Shown here: positions 52,071-63,600 of the stretch, in pieces | Layout: each line of letters starts with the position of its first letter | How positions within the stretch are numbered: position 1 is the first letter of the stretch | Assembly: GCF_041146395.1 (NCBI RefSeq) | Contig: NC_090990.1 | Coordinates: forward strand, 45,704,001 to 45,768,000 | Source of the DNA: Eulemur rufifrons | Lineage: Eukaryota; Chordata; Mammalia; Primates; Lemuridae | DNA length: 64,000 nt | Direction of reading: 5' to 3' | Made by a program: the position numbers and the translations under genes | Notes under the pieces: generated by a model | Seen by the model: only the letters and a program-made list of their open reading frames with translations | What the model was told of the DNA's origin: nothing | Database searches by the model: none

Positions 52071-53469
52071 AGCCAGATGCAATCTATCAAGCCTTCCAGG
52101 CATTTATTTAGGATGCATCAAAACATCACTGAAAATGAAATGAGATGGGAGGGGAAAAAAAAGTATTTCCCAGAACTACTTTCACAAAGAGGAGAATATC
52201 TGGCTAGAAAGAATATTTTAATCAATTGTTGAGGGGGAAGGACAGTATTAAGTAACAATAAATAGTTGCCAAACCACCTTCTAAGGACAGGTGTGTCTGG
52301 TTAACAGTAGGGCTTTTGTTTGGCAGAGTGCTTTATGAATTCCTGGGCCCAGAGCTTAATTGTTCTGTAAAATAGAAGAACCTCTGGCATGGCCCCTTTA
52401 TCCATGTCCCCCACGATACACTCAAGCTCTGTGTAAGAGCTAGAGATTTAAAGATGACCAGTTTAAAAAGTCACAAGTTACTGGACTGCCACAATGCCCA
52501 TGTGCCTCAGTCTGGCCCAGCTCAGGCTTAACTCATAGAAACATTGTAAAGATTAAGTGACATTAGGTATAACCACACAATTGCCCATATTTAACTGTTT
52601 TTTAACCCAAAAGACAGTAGTTTTGTGTGGTTCAATGCAACATAAAGTACTGAGGCTACTTTAACCCAGAACCTGGCCCAGGGCAATCCCTTGCCCAGGG
52701 TAATTCAGTTGCCAAGAAGAGGCCGGCTAACTCAGGGAAGCTGTGGTGGGCAGCATATAAGGTCCAAGCTGTTAGATTTGAGAGAATTTTCAAATTTTCT
52801 CAAGTTGGCATTGTGGTTTAGAACTTCAGTCCATTTGAAGCAGAATGTCTACCCATGAAATATCTGACAGGACACAGAACTCCGAACAGGGTTCTCACAA
52901 GAGTGAGGCTAGATTGCCTGAGTTTCCCAACCAGCAGACTAGGGCTCAGAGCTGTGTCTGCATTTCATCAAGGAACAGAAATGCACACAAAGACACTGAG
53001 GCAGAAGCCCAGGTCTTGGACAAGGCCAACATGAAGGGGAAAAGGAGGAATGGAAACGGAATGCTTTGATTCTCCCTTCTGTTCTCACTCCCAAAATATT
53101 CTCCATGATAGTTCAGGTGTAAGTTTCAAGAAAAGGAGCTATGAGGTCAGAGGAGTTTGAGAAATGCAGCATACTTTACCCTACCCACACCTCTTCCTTG
53201 GAGATGGACACTGTCAGTCAATAACCTTCATTTGACAAACATTCATTCAGCGCTAATAGATGCACAGTAAAGGCTCTAAAAAGTCATACAATACAGAGCA
53301 TATGTGATTGTTCGATTTTGCTGAATCTAGCATTTCACAAATTTATTTGATAACATAACTTTTTTACTTCACAAAATAATTAACATTCTGAGGAAGTCAA
53401 GTTTTCAAAAAATGCTTTAGGAAATGCTTCCCTGGATTATAAATTTCTTGTTGGATATTCTGTACTCTT
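52071..53469. other. Unassigned sequence, 1.4 kb
   Basis: No clear family. A forward 74-codon frame at 52845-53069 is hydrophilic (Gln, Lys, Glu, Arg rich) and begins at a fair Kozak context (AGAATGT), but no domain is recognised. L2-like fragment wording 'ACATTCATTCAGCGCTAATA' near 53240 suggests an eroded L2 end. Confidence 0.35.
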
Positions 53470-53560
53470 AGCTCAACTTTGCATCCTCTGTACTTAGCAT
53501 AATGGCTGGCAGAGAGCTGAGTTTAATAGAGGTCTTTTAACTGAATCTGCAGACTTAAAA
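53470..53560 (+). mobile_element. L2 LINE 3' end, short
   Basis: 'GCATCCTCTGTACTTAGCAT' followed by 'AATGGCTGGCAGAGAGCTGA' resembles TGTATCCCCAGCGCCTAGCACAGTGCCTGGCACATAG. Confidence 0.45.
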
Positions 53561-53869
53561 GTATAAAGATTACTTTTAGCTTTTAACCTCTATGGGTCTG
53601 TAATGCATAGATGTACCTAAGATTATACTAGATATACCCGTCACTAGCATCAAGGAGCCAAGGATTAATAAGGATACTCTGGTTTCTCTTTAGTTCAAAG
53701 AAATATTTTTCCTTTTACTAAGGGATTAAAAAAGGAGTTCTGAGTAAAATAAGGAAAACAAGGGAGAACCTCCTGGAGGAGGCAAGTTGGAAGATGTCAG
53801 AGTAAGGGTCGACAGAGAGGAGGACGTAAACTGGTGAGCCTGGACACAAAAAAAGAGAAGACAGATGTA

Positions 53870-54475
53870 TTAATTAAGATTTTTATGACTATTTGTATAT
53901 CTTTTAATGGCCACAAATTTTTCCAGATTCCTCTTATCAAATGGTGTGGTCCATGTCCCCTCTCCTTAATTGCTTCTACCAGTAGAGTATGTCGGCAGTG
54001 ATACTGTGTAACTTCAGAGTCTAGACCATAAATGGGCATGCAGCTTGACCTTCTTGTCTTGGAACCCTTGCTCTCCCAACACTTTTTCTTGGGACACTCC
54101 TTCTTTGAACCCAACCACCAGGCTGTGAGAAGCCCCAGCTACACATAGGGGAACCACACACTAGTTGCTCCAAGCAATGGTCCCAAGAGAGCTCAGCCTT
54201 TGAATCATCCTAGCCCAGGTGCCAGAGTAGTAGCTGAAGGAGCCATCTTTACTAGTGGGAACTTTAGCCCCATTGTTCTAGTCCCAGCATTTGAGCTATC
54301 TGAGCCACTCTATCTATTCAAGTCTCATCGGCTGAGGCTTCAGACATTGTGGAACTGGGAGGCGCTATTTCCATGGTACCCTGTCTGAATTCCTGACCCA
54401 TAGAATCCTTAGTGGTTGTTTTATACTATTAAATTTGGAGGTAGCTTGTCATGCAACAGTAGATAGCTGAAACAA
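53870..54475 (+). mobile_element. MLT1-type MaLR LTR, old subfamily
   Basis: 'GGTGTGGTCCATGTCCCCTC', 'TACTGTGTAACTTCAGAGTC', 'CTTGTCTTGGAACCCTTGCT', 'CCCAGGTGCCAGAGTAGTAG' and the end 'GGAGGTAGCTTGTCATGCAA' then 'CAGTAGATAGCTGAAAC' follow the MLT1 LTR. A reverse 105-codon frame at 53797-54114 is LTR-derived. Confidence 0.75.
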
Positions 54476-54479
54476 TCTT

Positions 54480-54960
54480 AATGGCTGCAAGTACAAAACT
54501 CTAACCAAACTAGCATAAACAAAAAAAGGAATCCACTGGCTCATGAGTCTGTAAGGAGCAGGGACTGAGTTGGCCTCAAGCACAGCAGTCCATGAACTCC
54601 TTTTGTTCTCAGAACTCTCTCTCTACCTATTACCTCTGCTTCTTTCCACATTGGCAGGAAAGATAGCTTGTCTCTCCCAGGAGTCAGTATTCATCTAAAC
54701 TTCCAAGGAAAGACATTGGCCCAGTTGGATCCTGTGCACATTCTTGGATTGATAACTGTGGTTAGAGGACTGGAAGGCTATGGATGGCCTAAGCCAGTGG
54801 CCAATTCCTCTAGCCAACAGTAAGATCTACGATAGGCAGCCTCCACCAGACCACATCATTAGAGTGAGAGAAATTTACCCCAAAAGTGGTGGGTTTTCTG
54901 GAGAGACAAAGCCATTTGCAGCAACTACTGTGGTTAAAAATATTATTTCAGGAGTACCTT
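54480..54960 (+). repeat. Probable old interspersed repeat, family not assigned
   Basis: 'AAAGGAATCCACTGGCTCAT' and 'CTCTGCTTCTTTCCACATTG' then 'GCAGGAAAGATAGCTTGTCT' resemble a mammalian repeat whose ends contain GGAATTTATTGGCTCA and GCTTTCCTCTGTGTTGGC. I cannot name it securely; hAT or LTR type. Confidence 0.4.
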
Positions 54961-55119
54961 CTGAAGCAGAGTAGCTCCATTTATCAATAGGTAGAGTAAA
55001 ATGTGGGATGAGAGGACCTTCCCCAACTGAAGAGGAGCAAAAGGTCTTAAGCTCCCCCAGACTTGCAGGAGCATGCTTCCATGGAGTGCCAAAACCTGCA
55101 AGGTTTTTTAAACGAACAC

Positions 55120-55330
55120 GTAGTGCATGCTTTCACACTGGCCATTTCACTGAATCTGCACAACCACCCTAAGAGGTAGGTCATGTTAATCCCCTGTTAT
55201 GAGTTTAAAAAACAGAGCTCAGACAATTAGAGTTACTTGCCCAAGGTCATGTTCTTCTATGGGTCAGAAGCAACATACAAACTTGGTTGTCAGTCTCCAA
55301 ATCCAGAACCCATATACACTTCACATTAAG
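55120..55330 (-). mobile_element. MIR SINE
   Basis: 'CACTGAATCTGCACAACCAC', 'CCTAAGAGGTAGGTCATGTT', 'AGTTACTTGCCCAAGGTCAT' and 'CAAATCCAGAACCCATATAC' give the reversed MIR. Confidence 0.8.
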
Positions 55331-55754
55331 AGCATTGAAAACCCTGAACAAGGAGTTATTTACCCAAAATAAGAAAACAAACAAATTTGTATACATGAAA
55401 TCTAAACATTAAGTATCCTGAAGCACTCGTTCAGATACAAGAAAAAACAATAGCAGGTTAGGTCTTCAGACAGGCAGAGACGTTAACCACAACTTAAGAG
55501 ACTTGTTTTCTCCATTGTCTAAGTGCCCTTAGACCTCACACAAACCCCATATTTCTTGGAAACATGTATTCCTATGAGAGCAGGGCAAGGCGTGTGGTCC
55601 AGTAAATGCAATTAGCAGTCTTACTGCATGTTTCCTCGTCTGTCTCCCAGAGTACAGCCATCAGAAAGCTCACGTTTTCAAAACACTTCCAAATGACCAG
55701 AGTCACTGGCAGATTTTTAAGTAGCTATGAGATGTCTACCTAGGGAGTCTTTGG
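55331..55754. other. Unassigned sequence
   Basis: No family or coding signal recognised. Confidence 0.4.
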
Positions 55755-55870
55755 AATAAATGAAAATATTTCTTAAGCATCTCCTATGAACAAGACACTA
55801 CTCTAGGCACAGAGGGATATAGGAGAGAAAGAGACAGAGATAGAGACAGAAAGACAGAGAGAGAGAAAGG
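55755..55870 (-). mobile_element. L2 LINE 3' end, antisense, with (GA)n patch
   Basis: 'TTAAGCATCTCCTATGAACA' and 'AGACACTACTCTAGGCACAG' match the reversed L2 end. A purine-only GAGA/GACA run at about 55822-55870 follows. Confidence 0.6.
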
Positions 55871-55984
55871 TATTACATAAAATACAGGAGAGACTCCTGC
55901 ACTGTATGACTCTATTTACCCTCATCTATAATATAGGATTAATACTAATAAAATGACACAAAAATTTGTATCAATGGCCCAGCC

Positions 55985-56200
55985 ACTCTTATAGCTCCAG
56001 GCCTTTATATCCAAATGCCTACTCAGAATTTGCTCTCAGATGTTTCACAGGGGCCCCCAAATCAACATGACCAAAGCTGAATTTATGACTGCCTCCCTCA
56101 GCTCTGCACCTTCTCTGGTGTTTCTATCTTTGTAAAAAGTTCCCAGCAATTCCATCCCCACATTTCCAGCCAACTGGGGATCTTAAACATTAATATGGAA
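55985..56200 (+). mobile_element. L2 LINE fragment (upstream 3' region)
   Basis: 'CCAAATGCCTACTCAGAATT', 'TCAACATGACCAAAGCTGAA' and 'TTTATGACTGCCTCCCTC' resemble L2 text CAACTGCCTACTCGACATCTCC...AACTTAACATGTCCAAAACTGAACTCCTGATTTCC. Confidence 0.6.
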
Positions 56201-56734
56201 GACACATCAAACACACCACCTTCTCAGTTCCATGAACTCCAAGCCAGTGGCCACTTTATGCCCATTAGCCACCAATGGCAGGGTGGGGGACAGTGTGTAT
56301 TTTTAGTGCCCCTTATACTTCCTGGCCTCTCAGACACGGACACTTGGTCTCCGTCACCGTGTCTGGGACCTTGCAGCACTTGCATACACCACTAAATTTT
56401 GAGCAACAACACTCTCTATAAGAACAACCACAGCAGACAGCAAGACCATGCAGGTCACAGCTCAGAGTTTCTTATTTTTTTCTTTAGGGCAACAGTAATC
56501 AAGACTGACTCCTTGTATTGATGGGTCCCCCCATAATATTCTGAAATTTAAAAGAAAAGACTGACTCCTTGAAATAAACAAGTTCCTTTGAATCCTTGAG
56601 CCAATTACATGAGTGACTCCAAGTGGAGAAGAAAGGCCTCATTGAAATAAACAGAATTGGAATTTGGATATATTTAATTTGTATTTCCGTAACAGGTAGG
56701 ACTAATCATGTTATACTAGTAAATAGTGACCTAG
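56201..56734. other. Unassigned sequence
   Basis: A short local duplication is visible: 'AAGACTGACTCCTTG' occurs at 56501-56515 and again at 56558-56572. Otherwise nothing recognised. Confidence 0.4.
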
Positions 56735-56835
56735 AATACCTCTCCCTTTAGAACATGAGCTCCCTGAGGCCAGGAACAGTGTCTCTCTAGACATTGCCTG
56801 TTGTCCCCACAGAAGATGTGTACTGAGTCACGTTA
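56735..56835 (+). mobile_element. L2 LINE 3' end
   Basis: 'GAACATGAGCTCCCTGAGGC', 'CAGGAACAGTGTCTCTCTAG' match the L2 block GTGAGCTCCATGAGGGCAGGGACTGTGTC. Confidence 0.65.
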
Positions 56836-57849
56836 GACACAAAGTTTCCTGTGGACAGACATGAATTTCCATTTATTTCACTGCCTTTATAAAATTAAGA
56901 AATTCTTACTGAATTAAGGGTCTTTGATTTTAGTCCATGGTTTTCAGTATTCATATTTCAATTTTTATTAAATAGCAAATTAGAGTTGATTTTGGTGGAT
57001 AGTTCGCCATGCTCGTGGTGAGTAGGTATAGGGGTTGTTTGCCTTTTGATGACTATTCTGTGAGTAAGGAGTTTAAATCTTAAAATGTAATGTGGCTTTG
57101 CGGTCCATCTGGGTTGGGAAAGTGCACTCATTCTTAAGGTGGATATGCCAGAATTAAGGTGACAGGAGAGACGGGCTGTGAGCTAAACTGCATGGAAGCC
57201 TTTTCTTTCTAGTGATGCTGCAACTCCATGATATGCAGCTTATGTGTGAGAGGGTCAAAACCACAAGAGAAATGGTGGCAGCAGAGCAGCACTCAGATGG
57301 ACTGGGACGGAGCATGTCTCTAGCATGGTCCTGGAATCAATTCGGTCTTGCACTCCCTTGTTTCCAGCGCTTGGGCACCTGTTTTGTATTTGACTTTTCA
57401 TAGCTATCCCACAGGCTCACATACCACACACAAGTACAGGCGTGGTGGGTCTGTGGGTTGACTTTTTTTTTTTTTTTTTAAGTAAAATCCAAATGAATGG
57501 GAAATAGATGTTAGAGGAAAATCATAAAAGGCATGACTGCCTAAGATATTTATTTTCTCCATGGATAGTACAATCCTACTCTACAACAGTTTCCAAGGAC
57601 TGGAAAGTGTTATGAGATGAAGGCAAAACCCTAGTAACAGGGCCCTTTTGTCTATATCTTCTTCCATACTAGTGCAACCTCCTTAAGGTACTGCACCTGT
57701 CTCTGCATCATACGTGAGGCATCAGCTAAATGGGTGATGTGAGTAGCTTCTAATCACAACTTCATTCCTTAACCACTTTCTGTTTTTTGTGGCTCACATC
57801 TCATACTGTCCTGATCTAGTGTTCTAGTTAATGGCTTAACTTTTCACGT
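56836..57849. other. Unassigned sequence with T-run
   Basis: A T-run of about 17 at 57463-57479 could be the reversed tail of a lost retrotransposon. The 63-codon frame at 57212-57403 has no domain. Confidence 0.35.
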
Positions 57850-58095
57850 TTGTACTCTGGTCTCTCCTCTTTCTACGTATACTATGCATCCATACACTGT
57901 CATTTTGCAATCGAGAACCCCACCTACTCTGAGTACGGATCACTCTGTTCCTCCACACTGGCCACCTTGTTTCTGGCCACTCTGTCCCCACCAGTCCTCA
58001 CTCCCCAGCCTGGGGCCTCTTTGCTACCCTCCTCTAGAGGACCCCTACCAAACTCATCCTTTGGTAAAGGCAAGGCCTGGACACCCCCTTGAACC
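57850..58095 (+). mobile_element. L2 LINE 3' region
   Basis: 'CTCCACACTGGCCACCTTGT', 'TTCTGGCCACTCTGTCCCCA' and 'GCCTGGGGCCTCTTTGCTAC' resemble CAGCCACACTGGCCTCCTTGCTGTTCC...CCTCAGGGCCTTTGCAC. Frames of 80-104 codons on both strands are this L2. Confidence 0.6.
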
Positions 58096-58669
58096 CTTGA
58101 AGCTGCATTCTGACAATATAGCACCAAAATGTTTGGGGGACAGGAAAATTTGATGGAAAACAAAATAAAATAAAATATGTAAAAAAAAAAAAACCATAAA
58201 AATGACGAAAGACACATCGAGTTAAGAATCCATCCCATGTTTTTCTAAAATTACCAATACCCACCAGAAAACAGACATGGCCTATCCATGCCCAACATAT
58301 TCACCAACTTTTCATGTTGACCAACATACTTTCAATTAAAAAACTTGGAGCCTCTCTTACCCTCTAGAAGGCATATAGCATTTCTTTCTCTGAATAAAAA
58401 AACAAAAGGCAAAGAAAGAGAGCCTTAGCGAAAAATTATCTCTAGAAACTAAGTAAGCACAGAAATCCCCAGAAGTACTGTAAATTTTTTATTTTGGCTT
58501 CACTAGAGTTCTGGGGTAACCTATTCTACAAATCAATCAAGGAAGGTACTGAAAACCTGAATGGAGGATGGGGAAGAAAAGGATGTTGGAGGAAGGTCTG
58601 TTGGGAAAATCACCTACCTCTGGAATTACCATGGATTCTCTCTCCTAAACAAGAAAATACGCACATGTG
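58096..58669. other. Unassigned sequence with (AAAAT)n
   Basis: An A-rich (AAAAT/AAAT)n run lies at 58158-58197. Nothing else recognised. Confidence 0.4.
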
Positions 58670-58930
58670 AGTTCAATGCCATTCACAAACAGCGACTGAG
58701 AACCTTCTATTAATATATATCAGACATTCCCTTTGGGAAGAAGCCAAACAAAATATACCCCCCGATCTCAAGGAGCTGATAGTTGAATAGGTGGAAACAG
58801 AGCTAATGAATTTAATATAACATGGGAAGCACCACATGCTAGAAGCCCACTGCATGGGCACCTAACCCAACCTGAATGCTCAAAGGTTTCCCAAAGGACA
58901 TATCTGAACTAAGTCTTGAGTAAAATTATT
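58670..58930 (-). mobile_element. L2 LINE 3' region, antisense
   Basis: 'GATCTCAAGGAGCTGATAGT', 'GTGGAAACAGAGCTAATGAA' and 'ACATATCTGAACTAAGTCTT' then GAGTAAA correspond to CCTCATGGAGCTTACATTC..AGACAGACAATAAAC..GAGCTGAGACCTGAA. Confidence 0.6.
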
Positions 58931-59139
58931 GAGTGCCTGAAAACACCCAAAAGATTTTCATTAGTTCCTCATTATTTTATAATAACCCTATCCAGTGCAT
59001 GCATTCTGGGGCATGGAGACCTGGACACTTCTGTAATGAGTTCACAGTCTGATCATAGAGAGAAGACATACACACAGAGCAGTTGGAGGGACCATCACAA
59101 GATCATAAGCACAGGCTGGACATTGCAGTTCTAACACAT

Positions 59140-59205
59140 TCAAGTGAATATTTCCAGTGCCTAGAATATAGTTAGTGCTCAGCACATATTTGTTGCATTA
59201 ATTAG
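59140..59205 (+). mobile_element. L2 LINE terminus
   Basis: 'CCAGTGCCTAGAATATAGTT' followed by 'AGTGCTCAGCACATATTTGT' and TGCATTAATTA. Confidence 0.7.
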
Positions 59206-59434
59206 CATCTTGCTCTGAAAGATAAAATTAGGGCAATCCTAAAGCGCCGATTTCCAGAGAGGCAACTCAAGATGAAGAGATTATAATAGATCAATGCAAG
59301 AGAAAAAGATTTTGTCCCTTGAATGAACCACATATGGAATCAGATTTCAGAGGCCAAAAAAAACAGTCCATTTCCAATGGCATGATGTAGTTAAATCAAG
59401 AATTGTATTCTTGGATACCGTGAACTTTATCTCA

Positions 59435-59830
59435 GGAAATCTTTTTCAAATACCTACTGTGTGCCAAATATTTGCTTCATCTCTGGGACATAAAGAGGAA
59501 TACACTAATCCCTGACTTCAGGGACTTCACTTTCTAGGGAAGGAGAGAGTACATCCACCCTTCATGTAGAGCCGATTTCACAGAATCAAATGTGATGTGT
59601 TAAGAGACCAAATGAGCAGGTTTGGTTGTAATTTAGGTGGATCTATGAAGCCTTTGTGGAAATGAGGGCATTTGAGCCCGGCCTTGAATTATGACTAAGT
59701 CTTCAGCAGGTAGAGACAGGGACATCCTAGGCAAAGGGAACAAAATGAGAAATCAAACAGAAGCAAGATAATATTGTTCACATCTGGGAATTGGTGAGAG
59801 GTCCAGTGCAACAAGCCCAAGAGTGGTACC
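59435..59830 (-). mobile_element. L2 LINE 3' region, antisense, part 1
   Basis: 'TCAAATACCTACTGTGTGCC', 'CCTGACTTCAGGGACTTCAC', 'GGAAATGAGGGCATTTGAGC', 'CCGGCCTTGAATTATGACTA' and 'GGCAAAGGGAACAAAATGAG' follow the reversed L2. It continues beyond an inserted LTR at 60805. Confidence 0.8.
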
Positions 59831-59942
59831 TCCTGTAAGGAGGGGGAGCCCAGGGGCTTAGCTGGACCAGGAGGAGTGTTTATCCAGAGCTATAAAGAGT
59901 CTAGGTCATCAGAAAAAGACATTAAATCCGTGAGAGTCTAGG

Positions 59943-60389
59943 AATGTGGCAGACATTCCCCCCAGCCCCCCCACCCCCGCCCCATATCCCCTCAGCATGT
60001 GCTCTTGTGGTACAAGCAAGCCGAACTTCCAACTGCTGTCACCCATAACTCTTTACCTAAGGGCTTCCTCTGGCTGCTAGAGCCCACTCCGCCTGCATGC
60101 CCGGCAGGCAGACTGCTAGGGAATTGCTGTCTCCTATCGCCTAGGCAGCAATTAATGGTGAATAAATACCCCTGTTCCTGCTCCCTCAGGGGAAACCCTG
60201 AGGCACGTGCCCAGCAGGATTAGGCGTTATTAACTTGCTTGATAATGATTCTCTATCAGCCTCCTTCTCTACCCGGTTTCACTTCTCCACTTCCTTTCTG
60301 AAGTTTTCTAGGATCACTCCCAAAATGTATCATTTGCACCTGACTTAGAGTCTCAGGGTCTGCTTCTGTGGGGAAGCCAAACTAAGACA
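59943..60389 (+). mobile_element. ERVL-type LTR (LTR16/LTR33-like)
   Basis: It opens TGTGGCAGACATTCC. The interior has 'CACCCATAACTCTTTACCTA' and 'ATTAATGGTGAATAAATACC'. It ends 'GGTCTGCTTCTGTGGGGAAG' then 'CCAAACTAAGACA', the ending typical of old ERVL LTRs. It separates two parts of one reversed L2, so it inserted later. The name is tentative. A 74-codon frame at 59999-60223 lies within it. Confidence 0.55.
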
Positions 60390-60804
60390 TTATCAGGTAA
60401 ATATCCTAATGACAAACTAAGTGATTATCAGGAAATAGAGCCGATAGTCAGCTTTGATGATCAAGATAATGCTATAAAGAGGAAACAGAAGAGAGAAGCC
60501 AGCAAGTAGGGAAGTGAGAGAAGGTGGCAGAAGTGGACCAGGAAGGCCATTGGGTCACAGCAGGCGAGAGCTTCAGAACGAAGGCTGTGAAGACAAGAGT
60601 TGGATGTTCCCGTCACTTGATTCAAGGGCAAGCCTCATGGATTGATGAGTTAGTAATCATTTTGATTTTTGGACCCCTTTGAGAAAATGATGAAAACTTT
60701 GGACTTTCTATCCAGAAAGATAAAAAGTGTACACAAACAATTCAGCCTAAAACTTCAAGGCATTCCCAAACCCCAGATTCGGAGCCTCTGATTAAAGGCT
60801 CCAT
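60390..60804. other. Unassigned sequence
   Basis: Probably eroded L2 between the LTR and the second L2 piece, but no block is certain. Confidence 0.35.
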
Positions 60805-60960
60805 TTGAGGCTGGGCTCTGGGGGCCTTGATTGCCTGCAGAGGGCTTTAGCATTTATTCTATAGGCAACGGGGAGCCAGCAAAGGCTTTTCCTATCAGAG
60901 AGTTCCCAAGTGGTTATAGTTTTCCATTCTAAATAGAACCCAAGAAGTCTGGATGTTTTT
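60805..60960 (-). mobile_element. L2 LINE 3' region, antisense, part 2
   Basis: 'GCTTTAGCATTTATTCTATA', 'GGCAACGGGGAGCCAGCAAA' and 'GGCTTTTCCTATCAGAGAGT' match TTTGGCTTTTATTCTGAGTG..ATGGGAAGCCATTGGAGGGTTTTGAGCAGAGG. Same element as 59435-59830. Confidence 0.7.
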
Positions 60961-61361
60961 AACAGATTGAAAGAGAGATTGGAAAAAAGTGCATAGATAA
61001 TTGAGCTCCTTGTTGGCCAAAAACATTTGCAACCAGATGCACCGTAGGGCTTCAAAGGCTGCTGACTGCAGAATCCAGATGCACCTCAACAAATGCCATA
61101 GGAGTCCCTTCCACGGCCAAATGTTTTGGCCTCAAAAATTCCTGGAGCAAAATGGATGGTGAATGGAGCTGGAAACAAACTCAGGGCAAACACAATTGTT
61201 TATATGACCACATCTAAGAGTTCTGGGGTAAAGAGGCCCCTGTTGCAGAGTGGACAGAGAGACAGGGAGAGGGAGAGGCTGAAAACAAAAGAACCCACTT
61301 GGGGGGATAAATAGAGCTGGAAGAGGAAAGCAGACAAAATATGGAGACGGACCTATTAGAA
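60961..61361. other. Unassigned sequence
   Basis: No family recognised. The reverse 127-codon frame at 61132-61515 spans into the L1 in antisense and has no domain. Confidence 0.4.
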
Positions 61362-62275
61362 ACATAAAGGGCTGATAACTAGAATCTGTATAGAACTCAA
61401 GAAAATCAGCAAGAAAAAAAATCAACCCCATTAAAAAGTGGGCAAAGGACATGAACAGAAACTTCAAAAGAAGACAGACTAATGGCCAACAAACATATGA
61501 AAAAATGCTCAACATCTCTAATCATCAGGAAAATGCAAATCAAAACCACAATGAAATATCACCTAACTCCAGTGAGAATGGCTTTTATCAAAAAGTCCCA
61601 AAACGATAACTGTTGGCGTGGATGCAGAGAGACAGGAACACTCAGACACCGCTGGTGGGACTATAAACTAGTACAACCTCTGTGGAAAGTAACATGGAGA
61701 TACCTCAAAGAGCTAAAAGTAGAACTACCATTTGATCCAGCAATCCCATTACTGGGCATCTACCCAAAGGAAAAAAAGACATTCTATAAAAAAGACATCC
61801 TCACTAGAATGTTTATGGCAGCACAATTCACAATTGCAAAGATGTGGAAACAACTCAAGTGTCCATCAATACATGAATGGATTAATAAAATGTGGTATAT
61901 GTATACCATGGAGTTCTACTCAGCCACAAAAAACAATTTTTTGTGATCTAGCACCCCTTTTATTATCATGGATAGAGCTGAAGCCCATTCTAGTAAGTCA
62001 AGTATCACAAGAATGGAAAAACAAGCACCACATGTATTCACCATCAAATTGGTATTAACTGATCAACACTTATGTGTACATATAGTAATAACATTCATCG
62101 GGTGCGGGGCAGATGGGAGCGGGTGGGAGGGTTGGGTATATTCTATTCAAATCTAATGGATGCAGTACGCACCATCTGGGGGATGGACACGCTTGAAGCT
62201 CTGACTCTTGTGGGGAAAAGGCTACATATGTAACTTAAACATTTGTACCCTGTAATATGCTGAAATAAAAAAAAA
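61362..62275 (+). mobile_element. 5'-truncated L1 LINE (ORF2 C-terminus, 3' UTR, A tail)
   Basis: Sense-strand L1 starting near 'AAAGGGCTGATAACTAGAAT'. The C-terminal ORF2 is visible in the 154-codon frame at 61482-61946 (tokens '[15 protein letters not shown]', '[18 protein letters not shown]', '[16 protein letters not shown]'). A frameshift near 61930-61945 moves the last part ('SQEWKNKHHMYSPSNWY') into another frame. The 3' UTR follows with 'GGACACGCTTGAAGCTCTGA' and ends 'GTACCCTGTAATATGCTGAA' plus ATAAAAAAAAA. The least diverged long L1 of the window, yet unable to move (no 5' end, broken frame). Target duplications were not found. Confidence 0.92.
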
Positions 62276-62399
62276 TACAAGCTGATTTGAGAACAAAAGA
62301 GAAAAGCACAGAGATAGGGAACAAATGATAATAACTGGACTTGAAAGACCTAGCATATTAATCAGGAGAAAGAGAAGTTAAATTATTTTTTTACAAATG

Positions 62400-62610
62400 A
62401 ATTTAAAGAATAGCTATCATTTTTTGAGCATCTACTATATGCAGAAATGGCATCACTACATATGATAACCCTACAAGTAAGGTATTATCTCCTTGTTAGA
62501 GGTGAATAAACTGAGACCCAGAAGAAACTTGCACATGGCCTCTGAATGAGTAGAGGTAGACCTGGACTCTGAATCCAGGTCTGTCTGACTTGGGGTCACA
62601 CATACTCGCT
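62400..62610 (-). mobile_element. MIR SINE
   Basis: 'TTTGAGCATCTACTATATGC', 'GGTGAATAAACTGAGACCCA', 'AACTTGCACATGGCCTCTGA' and 'CTCTGAATCCAGGTCTGTCT' give the reversed MIR. Confidence 0.8.
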
Positions 62611-62904
62611 CCTGTTGCCCTTGTCCCAGAGCTCATATTTATAGACCAAACATAACTTAAATGAAAGCAAATTACATGACCTAGGCACCAAAACAAAAAA
62701 AAATTGTCCATGCCTAGACTTTCATGGACTAAACAATTAGATGATCCTGAACCTCCAATTCCCAAGTCATCTTGACTGGCACAATCCCAGTGCTCAGTAA
62801 GGGCAGGACCTGTGGAGAATGGGAAGACTTGGTATGCCAGAGGCAGAAGGCCCTCAGATCGGGCCATCCAGATAGATGGCCCCGGATTTCTGGAGTGTCC
62901 CATG
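62611..62904. other. Unassigned sequence
   Basis: The reverse 135-codon frame at 62496-62903 runs through the MIR and this stretch; no domain. Confidence 0.4.
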
Positions 62905-63125
62905 GTGTGGCAGAAAGAGCATGGAGGCTGAGTCAGGCCATGAAGTCGTGAATCCTCCCACTACCTCAGCAACCTGCTAAACATCTCAGAGCTTCAGCTT
63001 CTTCACTGGTAAAAATCAAACCACCTGTTTTTCAGGGTCAACGCAGCGATTATACAGAAAAGTGAATGCATTGCATCTATCACAGCGCCTGGTACAAACA
63101 AGCTCTCAACAATTCACAATATTGC
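62905..63125 (+). mobile_element. MIR SINE, full length
   Basis: 'GTGTGGCAGAAAGAGCATGG', 'AGCTTCAGCTTCTTCACTGG', 'GTTTTTCAGGGTCAACGCAG' and 'ACAGCGCCTGGTACAAACAA' followed by GCTCTCAACAATT give the whole MIR in order. Confidence 0.82.
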
Positions 63126-63344
63126 ATTTGAATATCCTTTCTTTACCCTCTTCTATTTGAATCTCTTCTTTTTTAACGTTCCTTACAAGCCCACCACCAA
63201 GGCCTGTTAGCACGCTGGTTATAGCTGCTTCCCTCATTTCACTTCAATACACATATATTTAGTATCTACTGGAATAGTTAAATAAATTTTCCTGGAATGG
63301 TGCAACTTACAAAACTTCCTCTTCTTTCACAGCGTCCCTCTTTA

Positions 63345-63470
63345 CCATGCACCTGGAAGTGAGCAAACAAGAATTACTACCCTTTTGCTATCCATGGGGA
63401 AGAAAGGCTTAGAGAGTATATGTGATGTGCCCAAGTCACACAGCAAGTTAAGAGTTGGGCTGGCTTAAAG
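63345..63470 (-). mobile_element. MIR SINE core, antisense
   Basis: 'GGGGAAGAAAGGCTTAGAGA' and 'ATGTGCCCAAGTCACACAGC' then 'AAGTTAAGAGTTGGGCTGG' match the reversed MIR core. Confidence 0.75.
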
Positions 63471-63474
63471 GAAC

Positions 63475-63600
63475 AGAGTCAAGAAACATAAAGATAACTT
63501 GGACAAATTACTTGCCTTCTTTGGATTCCTTTGCTTATCTTTTTTTGTAAGGTAGTTTAGCATAGCTATGTCCAAGACCTCTTTCTGCTCTGATCGTCAA
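63475..63600 (+). mobile_element. MIR3-type SINE, core and 3' end
   Basis: 'ACTTGGACAAATTACTTGCC', 'TTCTTTGGATTCCTTTGCTT' and 'CCAAGACCTCTTTCTGCTCT' with GATCGTCAAGGATTC fit the MIR3 core followed by its GGACTAGATGACCTC..CCAGCTCT tail. Confidence 0.55.

Noticed and set aside
61482..61946. 154-codon frame as a cellular gene
   Set aside because: It is the C-terminal part of L1 ORF2 in a truncated insertion and is frameshifted near its end.
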